Assembly (NCBI GenBank): GCA_946403615.1
Contig: CAMJAO010000070.1
Coordinates: 1 to 8,977 of the forward strand
DNA: 8,977 bases
Origin: an uncultured Prevotellaceae bacterium
GTDB lineage: Bacteria; Bacteroidota; Bacteroidia; Bacteroidales; Bacteroidaceae
Direction: 5' to 3'
Shown: positions 1-5,794 of the stretch, one piece after another
Layout: each line of letters begins with the position of its first letter
Position numbering within the stretch: the stretch's first letter is position 1
Made by a program: the position numbers and the translations under genes
Notes under the pieces: generated by a model
Databases searched by the model: none
The model's input: only the letters and a program-made list of their open reading frames with translations
Told to the model about the DNA's origin: nothing

Positions 1-25
1 ATCTCAATATTAAAATAGTTTTACT

Positions 26-538
26 ATGAGGTTCTTGTTTTTAATAATTTCATTTTCCATAAATGTCATTTATTCTCATGCTGAAGTAAATGACTCTATA
101 GTTAATGACTCTATAGTTAATGTTTTAATTGAAAAGTATTTAAACAAAAGTTCAACAGAAATTGACAATTCTATTGTTGAAGTAAATGACTCAATATATC
201 TAAACGTTGTAAGAAACCTTTATGATTGCTTCTTAAACAGGTCATCAAAAGAAGACACTCTTTTTGTGCAATTTAATGATATCGTGTTTAAAAATTCTCT
301 TTTTGTAGAGAACGAGTTATATAAAATGTCTGTAAGTGATAGGTTTCCAAATAGAAATACTACTGTTTTTACAATCAACGAGGCTCTTAATGATGGAGAA
401 ATTAGTTTTATAAGTGTTGCAATACAAAGTTTGGACCATCATAAAAAACAACTAATTACGTCGGGGTTTATTTATTATATATTCAGAAAAAAGGAAGGGA
501 AATATGTTCTTGAAAAAATAATTGAAAACAATTTCTAA
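26..538 (+). CDS. Hypothetical secreted protein with VNDSI repeats
   Basis: I do not recognise this 170-residue protein. Residues 1-19 read as a classical signal peptide: Met-Arg, a hydrophobic core, then SHA just before Glu20. It is therefore probably exported to the periplasm or surface. The start of the mature protein repeats the motif VNDSI (residues 21-25 and 26-30, again at 53-57), matching a DNA tandem repeat. The C-terminal half (about 115-170) alternates beta-strand-like hydrophobic residues and ends with a pattern (GFIYYIFRKKEGKYVLEKI) seen in many small alpha+beta secreted domains, but I cannot name a family. The gene is much richer in A and T than everything after about 1000, suggesting recent acquisition or a fast-evolving accessory gene. 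The ATG at 26 is preferred because the signal peptide begins there. No promoter is visible in the 25 bases upstream. Product unknown; that it is a real gene is fairly certain. Confidence 0.7.
   Translation: MRFLFLIISFSINVIYSHAEVNDSIVNDSIVNVLIEKYLNKSSTEIDNSIVEVNDSIYLNVVRNLYDCFLNRSSKEDTLFVQFNDIVFKNSLFVENELYKMSVSDRFPNRNTTVFTINEALNDGEISFISVAIQSLDHHKKQLITSGFIYYIFRKKEGKYVLEKIIENNF
89..122 (+). repeat. 15-bp in-frame tandem repeat
   Basis: The unit AATGACTCTATAGTT occurs at 89-103 and exactly again at 104-118, followed by a further AATG. A related copy lies at 185-193, and the longer string GAAGTAAATGACTC appears at both 83-96 and 179-192. The unit is a multiple of three, so copy-number change would only lengthen or shorten the exported N-terminus (residues VNDSI) without a frameshift. 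Confidence 0.85.
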
Positions 539-614
539 ATATCAAAATTACCAGGACGGGGGAAATAGATGTGTTTTCATCCCCTAACCACTCGTGAGCA
601 ATAATAGAATGTCT

Positions 615-998
615 ATGAAAAAAGTGTTTAATCTTTTATATGTAGTTTCCTTTATTTTGTGTTTAGGAATAACTATTGGGGCGTTGATTGTTATCGTTCA
701 TTGTTGTTCCGGTAATTCAGAGATCATGTACGACAGCGTACTCGATAATACTAAGATACAGATAGAGAAGGACTTGGGCAATGCGACAATGGCAAGTTAC
801 ATGACTGTGTATGTAGATGGTCAGAAGGTATATAACGAGAGGTGCTCCCCACGAGATACCGTAGAAAATGTCGTTTGGCACAAGAATAAGGGCGTTTTAC
901 AAATTATGGTGCGAGAAAGAACAGAATATGATACCTATCGAGACACCATAACAATAAACACCAATAAAACAAAAGACCAAGTATCAAGAGGAAACTGA
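615..998 (+). CDS. Small membrane-anchored hypothetical protein
   Basis: This is a protein of about 127 residues from the ATG at 615. The ATG at 609 (129 residues) and a GTG at 594 (134 residues) are in frame and cannot be excluded; 615 is chosen because it gives a compact Met-Lys-Lys N-terminus directly before the membrane segment. Residues about 4-30 are continuously hydrophobic, longer than a normal signal peptide. The Cys-Cys that follows has Val-His before it, which is not a lipobox, so I read it as an N-terminal inner-membrane anchor with an outward-facing domain. That domain (residues about 35-127) has short beta-like stretches such as TVYVDGQKVYNE and VLQIMVRE, suggesting a small beta-sandwich, but I recognise no family. 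It lies 76 bp after the preceding gene on the same strand and may be co-transcribed. A strong hairpin follows the stop. Confidence 0.6.
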   Translation: MKKVFNLLYVVSFILCLGITIGALIVIVHCCSGNSEIMYDSVLDNTKIQIEKDLGNATMASYMTVYVDGQKVYNERCSPRDTVENVVWHKNKGVLQIMVRERTEYDTYRDTITINTNKTKDQVSRGN

Positions 999-1019
999 CA
1001 CCTTTCCTTCTAACGGTCA

Positions 1020-1090
1020 GGTGAATAAATGAGCCTTAATTGAAATAATCAACAATTAAGGCTCATTTTAGGTGAATATTTGAACCTTAA
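1020..1090 (+). repeat. 20-bp imperfect direct repeat flanking a terminator stem
   Basis: GGTGAATAAATGAGCCTTAA at 1020-1039 recurs as GGTGAATATTTGAACCTTAA at 1071-1090, with 17 of 20 positions identical. The first copy carries the left arm of the terminator hairpin, so the second copy looks like a degenerate duplicate of that arm. Confidence 0.6.
1027..1069. terminator. Strong, possibly bidirectional intrinsic terminator
   Basis: A perfect 16-bp inverted repeat: AAATGAGCCTTAATTG at 1027-1042 pairs with CAATTAAGGCTCATTT at 1053-1068 around a 10-base loop, ending in a short T run on the plus strand. It lies 28 bases after the stop of the 615-998 gene. The outer A/T pairs give a T-rich tail on the minus strand as well, so it may also act as a backstop for the minus-strand operon ending at 1209. 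Confidence 0.75.
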
Positions 1091-1175
1091 GCCAAAAATG
1101 CTGATACTCAATGCGGTCATATCCGACCGGACAGGGAACAGGGTATCCGACCAAACGGCCGAACGGTGTCAATCG

Positions 1176-1200
1176 AAAAAAACATATACCACGATGTGGT
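1176..1200 (-). terminator. Possible terminator of the sigma/anti-sigma operon
   Basis: On the minus strand a short hairpin (ACCAC, 3-base loop, GTGGT; plus coordinates 1188-1200) lies 8 bases after the stop codon at 1209 and is followed, after five bases, by seven consecutive T (plus 1176-1182). The stem has only five pairs, so strength is uncertain. Confidence 0.4.
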
Positions 1201-1208
1201 CTTGAGGA

Positions 1209-2597
1209 CTAACGTTGAGAAAATCGATAGCGGAGACCGAACTGGAGGCTGGGGTTAACGGGTTTGTCCTTGAAGAAATTCTGTATGTCGCTGCCATTGT
1301 CGGGATACCAGGTGACGCCTGGCTCGACATAAAGAGAGAACGAGGGCAGGAGTTCGTATCCTGCGCCCACGACAGCACTCATCGACCATTGCAGGCGGTC
1401 ATGGCTGAGATGGCTCTTCATGCCGTCGGTTTTCAGGCGTGATAAAGTATTGATATGCAATGCTCCACCAGCAGCGGCATAGAGAGAAAAGGCTCCTTTT
1501 TTCCATATGTCATACGAGACGGCAAGCGGTATGCCCAAGTATTGCAATGACTGTTTGTCGGTGATGGTCACACCGTGCATATCATGGTAAAATTCCGATG
1601 ACAACCAACTGTAAGTGAGCCCGGTCTGCACAGCCCACCGTCCGCCCAAAGGAATTCTGGCAGAGATGCCCGCCACCACGGGACGGTGATGGACACTGCG
1701 GTCGGCATATCCCGCCAACTGATAGACTTCCTGAGCCGCATGATATCTTACGGGAGCATTGTCGCTAGCATAGTTATACGACGCGGCAAGCACGGGATTC
1801 ATGTACACAGGCGAAGCCCCACCACCACGGCCGAAAATATTGTCGGCATAGAGGGAGACGGAGACAGGGGAGGCCTCACCCGTACCTCCTCCCAAGGAGG
1901 GGGACACTTGCTGAGACAAATGGCGTTCTATGGTTTGTGGGACAGGCTGATTCTCTCCAGACTTTTCAGGATTGGAGTCTGTATTGGCGACTTCTTTTTG
2001 AGGGATATTATTAGCTGGGATAATGGGAGGAAGACCATTCTCAGTCTCTTTTTGGTTGGATGGTGTGTCGGTAATGGATTCTTCCTTTTGTACACCGTTT
2101 GGCAACAAAGGTTGAGAGCCAAAGGTGTCATCTTGTTTCTTGGCCAAGGCTCCTCGGTTGTGGTTATAGACGCTACCGCTTGTGCGGACGGGCACAGCGG
2201 CATCGCTCCCACCCAAGTTTGCGTTTTCGCCTATATGACCATTCTCCAGGCCTTTGTCTCCTGCATTTGTGTCAACGACGTTCACCTGACCGTCAGGAAC
2301 ATCTTGGTCCACAACTGCCACTTGGTTGTTCTCTTGTTCCTCGCTACCGATTCCCCGCCCTATGAGAAGGACGGCGGCAACTACAACAGCCGCGGCCGCG
2401 GTTATTTTTGCCCATAATGGGATGACACGCGAACGTTTCGTTTGTTGTATGGGTGTGGACGGTGACTCCTGCTTTTCTGTAGTCGGTGTGTCGGAAGAGA
2501 GACGCGCGTCAATCTCCTCCCACAGGTTGTCAGGCACCTGCGGCTCATACCCGTCGAGACGGTCGCGGAGTTGTTGTTCAAAAGTCTCTCTCTTCAT
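1209..2597 (-). CDS. Anti-sigma-like membrane protein fused to a C-terminal beta-barrel domain
   Basis: A 462-residue protein with an unusual build. Residues 1-58 are hydrophilic and presumably cytosolic (MKRETFEQQL..., with DNLWEEIDARL at 23-33), the pattern found at the start of Bacteroidota proteins encoded next to ECF sigma factors. Residues about 59-80 form one membrane helix (LWAKITAAAAVVVAAVLLIG) preceded by Lys-Arg-Ser-Arg, so N-terminus inside. Residues about 85-245 are a disordered linker rich in Asn, Gln, Pro, Gly, Asp and Glu. Residues about 245-462 have alternating strands and turns typical of PorT-like outer-membrane beta-barrel domains, ending in LQFGLRYRF plus SQR. It overlaps the sigma gene by 20 bp, implying translational coupling and a direct functional link. 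I infer that the N-terminus binds the sigma factor and the C-terminal domain senses or contacts the outer envelope. Databases often label such proteins simply outer membrane beta-barrel protein; the anti-sigma role is not shown by sequence alone. Confidence 0.8.
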   Translation of the reverse strand: MKRETFEQQLRDRLDGYEPQVPDNLWEEIDARLSSDTPTTEKQESPSTPIQQTKRSRVIPLWAKITAAAAVVVAAVLLIGRGIGSEEQENNQVAVVDQDVPDGQVNVVDTNAGDKGLENGHIGENANLGGSDAAVPVRTSGSVYNHNRGALAKKQDDTFGSQPLLPNGVQKEESITDTPSNQKETENGLPPIIPANNIPQKEVANTDSNPEKSGENQPVPQTIERHLSQQVSPSLGGGTGEASPVSVSLYADNIFGRGGGASPVYMNPVLAASYNYASDNAPVRYHAAQEVYQLAGYADRSVHHRPVVAGISARIPLGGRWAVQTGLTYSWLSSEFYHDMHGVTITDKQSLQYLGIPLAVSYDIWKKGAFSLYAAAGGALHINTLSRLKTDGMKSHLSHDRLQWSMSAVVGAGYELLPSFSLYVEPGVTWYPDNGSDIQNFFKDKPVNPSLQFGLRYRFSQR

Positions 2598-3129
2598 GTT
2601 GGTGTAAATATGTTTTAATTTTATCGGCGAGCAGTTTTTTTGCCCTGAGATATTGCGATGCCGAAGAGTTTTCTTTTATACCGAGCATGGAGGCAATCTC
2701 CTTATGGGTTTTCTGTTCGAAGACAAACAGGTTGAGCACCGTGCGGTATCCCTGGGGCAGTTCGGCAATCATCTGCATCAACCTGTCGGGCGGCACATCG
2801 TTGACCGGGGGCTCCTCCCCATCATCCGCCTCATCGGGAATAACGTCCGTATCGACGTATCTCGATTTCTGTTTCAGGAAATTGAGCGACTCGTTGACAA
2901 CGATGCGCATGACCCACGCTTTGAGCGACCCTTCGCCCCTGTATTCAAATCGGCCGATGGATGAAAACGTTTTGAGGAAACTCTCTTGTAACACGTCTTT
3001 CATGGCCTCCGTATCAGCGACATACCGCATCGCCACCGACGCAGCACACCCTGAGAAACGTCCGTACAACTCGCGCTGAGCCGTTCGGTCGCCACGAATC
3101 ACCTTTTGCAGAAGAGCCCGTTCTGTCAT
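2578..3129 (-). CDS. ECF-type RNA polymerase sigma factor
   Basis: A 183-residue sigma-70 family protein of the extracytoplasmic-function group, with only regions 2 and 4. Region 2 spans about residues 7-90: VIRGDRTAQRELYGRF, then DVLQESFLKTFSSIGRFEYRGE for core binding and -10 recognition, then SLKAWVMRIVVNESLNFL. An acidic linker (about 92-115) follows. Region 4 is about 116-172, with LPQGYRTVLNLFVFEQKTHK and a helix-turn-helix around EIASMLGIKENSSASQYLRAKK, which would read the -35 element. Length is normal for the family. Its ATG shares one base with the TGA of the upstream lipoprotein gene, and its 3' end overlaps the anti-sigma-like gene by 20 bp, so all three are one operon. It probably directs transcription of envelope genes, perhaps including its own operon and the divergent one. 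Activity is likely held by the product of 1209-2597. The sigma family call is firm; the regulon is unknown. Confidence 0.95.
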   Translation of the reverse strand: MTERALLQKVIRGDRTAQRELYGRFSGCAASVAMRYVADTEAMKDVLQESFLKTFSSIGRFEYRGEGSLKAWVMRIVVNESLNFLKQKSRYVDTDVIPDEADDGEEPPVNDVPPDRLMQMIAELPQGYRTVLNLFVFEQKTHKEIASMLGIKENSSASQYLRAKKLLADKIKTYLHQHEERDF

Positions 3130-3737
3130 CAGTGCAGATATCCTTCGTTCTTCTGATTCGGATAGAATGTGAAAGTCCAGTTCTTCGTCAACACGACATC
3201 TTCTTCGCCGCCGGTGACGGTGATTTTATCGACATTCAGGATAACGACCAGCATATCAGAATTGCTATAATAACCCGCCTGCGACTTATCGCGGAAGTCG
3301 ATGCGCATTGTCTTTTTTACCCCGTCCAGCATATATGAGAAAATATAGGGCTCGCGCGACAATTCGTATGCGTTAGAATTGGCCGAGACCCCCAACAGGC
3401 TATACGAGATGGTGTAGTGTTCTTCCTGTATCGTGGGTATGACCTCGTAGGCCTTTTCTTCGCCCAGCAGTTGACGTAAGACGCCCCTACTTGGCAAATT
3501 GGTGAGTGAGATGGTCGTTCCTTCCACCTTCATCGCGGCTTCATCAGCATCTTCTTGATTGATGCGCCATTTCCCGAGATAGTGTCCGAAGAAAGGTTGG
3601 ATGGGGTTGTTTTGCGGGTTGGCAGGGTTATAATCGTCATCTCCTGCCGTACATGCCCCGCATGCCGTGGTGATTATGACGGCACACAAAATATAGCGCA
3701 ACAACTGTTTCGTCATTTTCATTGTTTGTTTCATCAT
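3129..3737 (-). CDS. Lipoprotein, possibly surface exposed, first gene of the sigma operon
   Basis: A 202-residue protein with a lipoprotein signal peptide: several Lys/Arg in the first 14 residues, a hydrophobic core, then ATGACGACT-type small residues with candidate lipidated cysteines at 26 and 29. Cys29 is followed by TAGDDD, an acid-rich stretch resembling the signal that sends Bacteroidota lipoproteins to the cell surface, so surface display is possible. The mature part begins with a Pro/Asn-rich spacer, then FGHYLGKW, then about 150 residues of alternating strands (VEGTTISLTNLPSRG, HYTISYSLLG, TMRIDFRDK, MLVVILNVDKITVTGG, NWTFTFYP). This is consistent with a small all-beta domain like those in several Bacteroides DUF families (DUF4840 is one possibility, from memory only). 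It is the first gene after a promoter and overlaps the sigma gene by one base (TGATG). It may be the sensed or regulated component of the system. Confidence 0.75.
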   Translation of the reverse strand: MMKQTMKMTKQLLRYILCAVIITTACGACTAGDDDYNPANPQNNPIQPFFGHYLGKWRINQEDADEAAMKVEGTTISLTNLPSRGVLRQLLGEEKAYEVIPTIQEEHYTISYSLLGVSANSNAYELSREPYIFSYMLDGVKKTMRIDFRDKSQAGYYSNSDMLVVILNVDKITVTGGEEDVVLTKNWTFTFYPNQKNEGYLH

Positions 3738-3757
3738 CGTTACCGTTTATCAAACCA

Positions 3758-3789
3758 CAAAATTACGAAATCTTGCACAAGGAGAGAAA
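3758..3789 (-). promoter_or_regulatory. Promoter of the lipoprotein/sigma/anti-sigma operon
   Basis: On the minus strand TAATTTTG (plus 3758-3765) matches the Bacteroidota -7 consensus TAnnTTTG exactly. Twenty bases further upstream is TTTC (3786-3789), a near match to the -33 TTTG. The start of transcription would fall about 10-15 bases before the ATG at 3737, giving a short leader. This suggests basal expression by the housekeeping sigma factor. Confidence 0.6.
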
Positions 3790-3815
3790 CTTTTTTTCAT
3801 TTTTCATGCAAGATT
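3769..3815. promoter_or_regulatory. 9-bp inverted repeat between divergent operons, candidate operator
   Basis: AATCTTGCA at 3769-3777 and its exact reverse complement TGCAAGATT at 3807-3815 are separated by 29 bases. The left arm lies in the -7/-33 spacer of the minus-strand promoter and the right arm is about 35 bases before the plus-strand ATG at 3851, so a bound dimer could affect both directions. The arms are too far apart to suggest a stable RNA hairpin as the main role. No protein is assigned. Confidence 0.45.
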
Positions 3816-3850
3816 CGGGGGAGGAGGATGTTTCAAAGGAAAAAACACAC

Positions 3851-4480
3851 ATGATGAGCACAAATATAAAATTGTTGCTGACAATCTTGTTTATAATTCC
3901 CACCTTGGTGCGGGCGCAGGACGACGTGCTGCCCCGCCACGAGGTGTCTTTCGATTTGGGTTGGGGTTCATTCAACCGCGGTGAAATATTACTCGGATGC
4001 GGAGATGATGATGAGAAGATACCGATATCGCCTTTGGAGCATTACCGTAGTTTGAGGTATGAGGAGAAAGACAAGTTGTTTTCGCCGTCGTTTAATGTGC
4101 AATATCATTATAATTTCCGTTTGGGCAATCTGCCTGTGGCCTTCGGAGCCACGATGGCCTTTGAGCAAGAAAGGCAGAAGCGGATAGATAAAGACTATAA
4201 TAATGCCGAAGAGAGTCGCAGCACCACCTACGCGAACATGATGCTTTCTGCCCGCATTTATCCATTATACCGCGAACGCGTCAAAATATATGGTGAGGCA
4301 TACGTTGGACATGGGCATTATTGGAATTACGATTTTGACGATGTGATTAAATCGTCATCGAGAACGGTATATCATTTCACACTCTTCGGCATCTCCTTCG
4401 GCAAAAAAATGTTCGGTTACGGAGAATTCGGCATCGGCTATCTCGGTGTGTTCCGGGGAGGTATCGGCTATAGATTTTAA
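3851..4480 (+). CDS. Small outer-membrane beta-barrel protein
   Basis: A 209-residue protein from the ATG at 3851; the ATG at 3854 is almost equivalent. The open frame continues upstream, but this start places a signal peptide at the N-terminus: Lys7, the core LLLTILFIIPTLV, then VRA, with cleavage expected before Gln23. The mature part has amphipathic strands throughout (HEVSFDLGWGSF, FSPSFNVQYHYNFR, LPVAFGATMAFEQE, YANMMLSARIYPL, VKIYGEAYVGHGHYWNYDF, VYHFTLFGISFG) and ends GGIGYRF, with the terminal Phe expected of an outer-membrane barrel. About 8 strands would fit this length. The specific family is not recognised. It is divergent from the sigma operon and sits 25 bp before a lipoprotein gene on the same strand, so the pair may form one envelope complex. 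No perfect TAnnTTTG is seen upstream, which would fit control by the alternative sigma factor encoded next door (inference). Confidence 0.75.
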   Translation: MMSTNIKLLLTILFIIPTLVRAQDDVLPRHEVSFDLGWGSFNRGEILLGCGDDDEKIPISPLEHYRSLRYEEKDKLFSPSFNVQYHYNFRLGNLPVAFGATMAFEQERQKRIDKDYNNAEESRSTTYANMMLSARIYPLYRERVKIYGEAYVGHGHYWNYDFDDVIKSSSRTVYHFTLFGISFGKKMFGYGEFGIGYLGVFRGGIGYRF

Positions 4481-4505
4481 CCCAATTCGGTCACTAGAAT
4501 TCAAG

Positions 4506-5423
4506 ATGAAAAAGACTGTCATGATATTGAAAAAGATGATGAAGACAAATGTGAGCCGCAGAAAGACCCTCTGCCTATGGGGTATCATTGCCACCACCGT
4601 CTTGTCGTCATGTGTTTACATAAACGATGAAAAATGGGAGGACGTAGGTTTGCCCCGGATGTCATCGAGCGAACTGATTGAGCATTACGTCATGGCGCAG
4701 ACGCTACAATATGCCGATATACTGATGTTGACATATCAGTTGAACGAATATCTGCGCCAGCCCGACTTGGACGCACGCGACTCAGTCAGCAACCTCTATT
4801 TCAACCATGTTCACGTTGAGGAGCAAAAAGACATGCTTAGCGGAAAGACCTATTACGACCTGACCACCAATGGACTGTTTCAGATGCAATACCAGATGTC
4901 TATTTTCGCACAGAATGACGGCACCATTCGCATTGAGGCTACAGCCCGGTCATCCAAAGGCGCTACGAGTCACGACTTGACGATTGACGCCACAGACCGT
5001 CAACGATGGACAGTTAAAGTCAACCTGTCATATCCTGACAACAAGTCCTATCATTACAATCTAGACCATGCCTTCGCTGTAAGGAGCGACAACGGAAAAG
5101 AGGCATTATTTACCGTCGAATGGAATGACTCACCTACAAATGGACTGTCGTTTAAGATGACAGGCAAAGCGGCTATGGAGAGTGTGGCCGAACCACGGTT
5201 ATACATCAGTTATGACATAGAAAAGCCCGTCACTATGTATTATATTTCGGATAACGCCCTCTACCCTGCCCCATATATCAACGAGGAGTCAGGCCATCTG
5301 AAACGTGACATTTATCGTCTGGCCTATCCCGTAGACGGTCGCATCACCATGGAGGTCTTAGACCCCATCAGCGGTAAGACCACAAAATATGTGCGTGATA
5401 ATCTGTATTACTCATCTGAGTAG
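4506..5423 (+). CDS. Hypothetical lipoprotein paired with a beta-barrel protein
   Basis: A 305-residue protein if begun at the ATG at 4506. Internal ATGs at 4521, 4536 and 4539 are in frame; the latter two give a more usual lipoprotein signal length, so the true start is uncertain. Before the lipobox are Ser-Arg-Arg-Lys and the core TLCLWGIIATTV, then LSSC with Cys36 as the likely lipidated residue. No Asp/Glu cluster follows immediately, so surface display is less clearly signalled than in the lipoprotein at 3129-3737. The mature domain starts with a helical part (about 50-90, ELIEHYVMAQTLQYADILMLTYQLNEYL) and continues as about 200 residues of strand-rich sequence (FQMQYQMSIFAQNDGTIRIEATARS, RWTVKVNLSYPD, KPVTMYYIS, GRITMEVLDP). 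I do not recognise the family. An upstream ATG at 4446 would overlap the preceding gene and add a segment with no signal peptide, so it was not used. It probably shares a transcript with 3851-4480. Confidence 0.7.
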   Translation: MKKTVMILKKMMKTNVSRRKTLCLWGIIATTVLSSCVYINDEKWEDVGLPRMSSSELIEHYVMAQTLQYADILMLTYQLNEYLRQPDLDARDSVSNLYFNHVHVEEQKDMLSGKTYYDLTTNGLFQMQYQMSIFAQNDGTIRIEATARSSKGATSHDLTIDATDRQRWTVKVNLSYPDNKSYHYNLDHAFAVRSDNGKEALFTVEWNDSPTNGLSFKMTGKAAMESVAEPRLYISYDIEKPVTMYYISDNALYPAPYINEESGHLKRDIYRLAYPVDGRITMEVLDPISGKTTKYVRDNLYYSSE

Positions 5424-5452
5424 TTATGTAGTTATGAAGTAAAGAAGTTAAG
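5421..5452 (+). repeat. 8-9 bp AGTTA-type micro-repeats after a stop codon
   Basis: TAGTTATG occurs twice in tandem (5421-5428 and 5429-5436), starting with the stop codon itself, followed by GAAGTAAAGAAGTTAAG at 5436-5452. The same GAAGTTAA unit appears in three copies just after the stop at 6430. Confidence 0.6.
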
Positions 5453-5546
5453 CCAAATGTTTTGTGGCGAGGAGAAAGCCTATGAAATGAGGATCTCCCT
5501 TAAAAAGACGGGAAAGTGCTAAAAAAGAAAAAACTTCATGAAAAAT

Positions 5547-5577
5547 TTGGCGTATCGGAAAAATCGCCGTATCTTTG
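5547..5577 (+). promoter_or_regulatory. Housekeeping promoter of the tRNA
   Basis: TTG at 5547-5549, a 20-base spacer, then TATCTTTG at 5570-5577, an exact fit to the Bacteroidota TTG/TAnnTTTG promoter. Transcription would start about 10 bases before the tRNA at 5596. This is one of the clearest promoters in the window. Confidence 0.85.
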
Positions 5578-5595
5578 CAATCGCAATTCAGGAAT

Positions 5596-5670
5596 AGGGG
5601 CGTAGCCCAGTTGGTTTAGAGCGCTGCAGTCACATTGCAGAGGTCATCGGTTCGAGCCCGATCGTCCCTA
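5596..5670 (+). tRNA. tRNA-Val, anticodon CAC
   Basis: A complete 75-base cloverleaf. The acceptor stem is AGGGGCG (5596-5602) with CGTCCCT (5663-5669), containing one G-T pair, and the discriminator base is A5670. The D arm is GCCC/GAGC around AGTTGGTTTA, with one C-A mismatch at the third pair (positions 12-23). The anticodon stem CTGCA/TGCAG is perfect with the loop GTCACAT, giving anticodon CAC at 5631-5633, which reads the valine codon GTG. The T arm is ATCGG/CCGAT with loop TTCGAGC. A35 and A73 fit valine identity. The 3' CCA is not encoded (ACA follows), so it would be added by the nucleotidyltransferase. It stands alone between its own promoter and terminator. Confidence 0.93.
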
Positions 5671-5673
5671 CAG

Positions 5674-5711
5674 AGAGAGATACCTTTTAAGAAACGGGTG
5701 TCTCTTTTTTG
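5674..5711 (+). terminator. Intrinsic terminator of the tRNA
   Basis: AGAGATACCT (5676-5685) pairs with GGGTGTCTCT (5696-5705), including two G-T wobbles, around a 10-base loop. It is followed immediately by more T to 5710. It directly follows the tRNA. Confidence 0.8.
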
Positions 5712-5794
5712 TTTAAGGCCCACTATCCCTATCCTAAGGTTATTCCTGGAACCTTGTAAAACACCAAACCCTTCAACCCTAAACCCTCATCATC

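Noticed and set aside
1..25. TAGTTTTA before the first gene as a promoter core
   Set aside because: It lacks the final G of TAnnTTTG and lies only two bases before the ATG, leaving no room for a transcript start.
1686..2417. Long open frame (243 codons) on the plus strand
   Set aside because: It lies wholly antisense to the anti-sigma-like gene, has no signal peptide or domain pattern, and is explained by the codon use of the opposite strand.
3722..3850. N-terminal extension of the barrel protein at 3851
   Set aside because: The extension crosses the divergent promoter region and would bury the signal peptide; the ATG at 3851 gives a normal exported protein.
4446..4505. Upstream start for the lipoprotein at 4506
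   Set aside because: It overlaps the end of the barrel gene and adds about 20 residues ahead of the lipoprotein signal peptide.
5471..5498. GGAGA/TCTCC inverted pair as a terminator of the lipoprotein gene
   Set aside because: Only five pairs, an 18-base loop and no T tract after it.
5764..5789. CCCTTCAACCCTAAACCCT-like telomere-type repeat before the LUD gene
   Set aside because: Only about three irregular copies in a C/A-rich leader; more likely chance composition.
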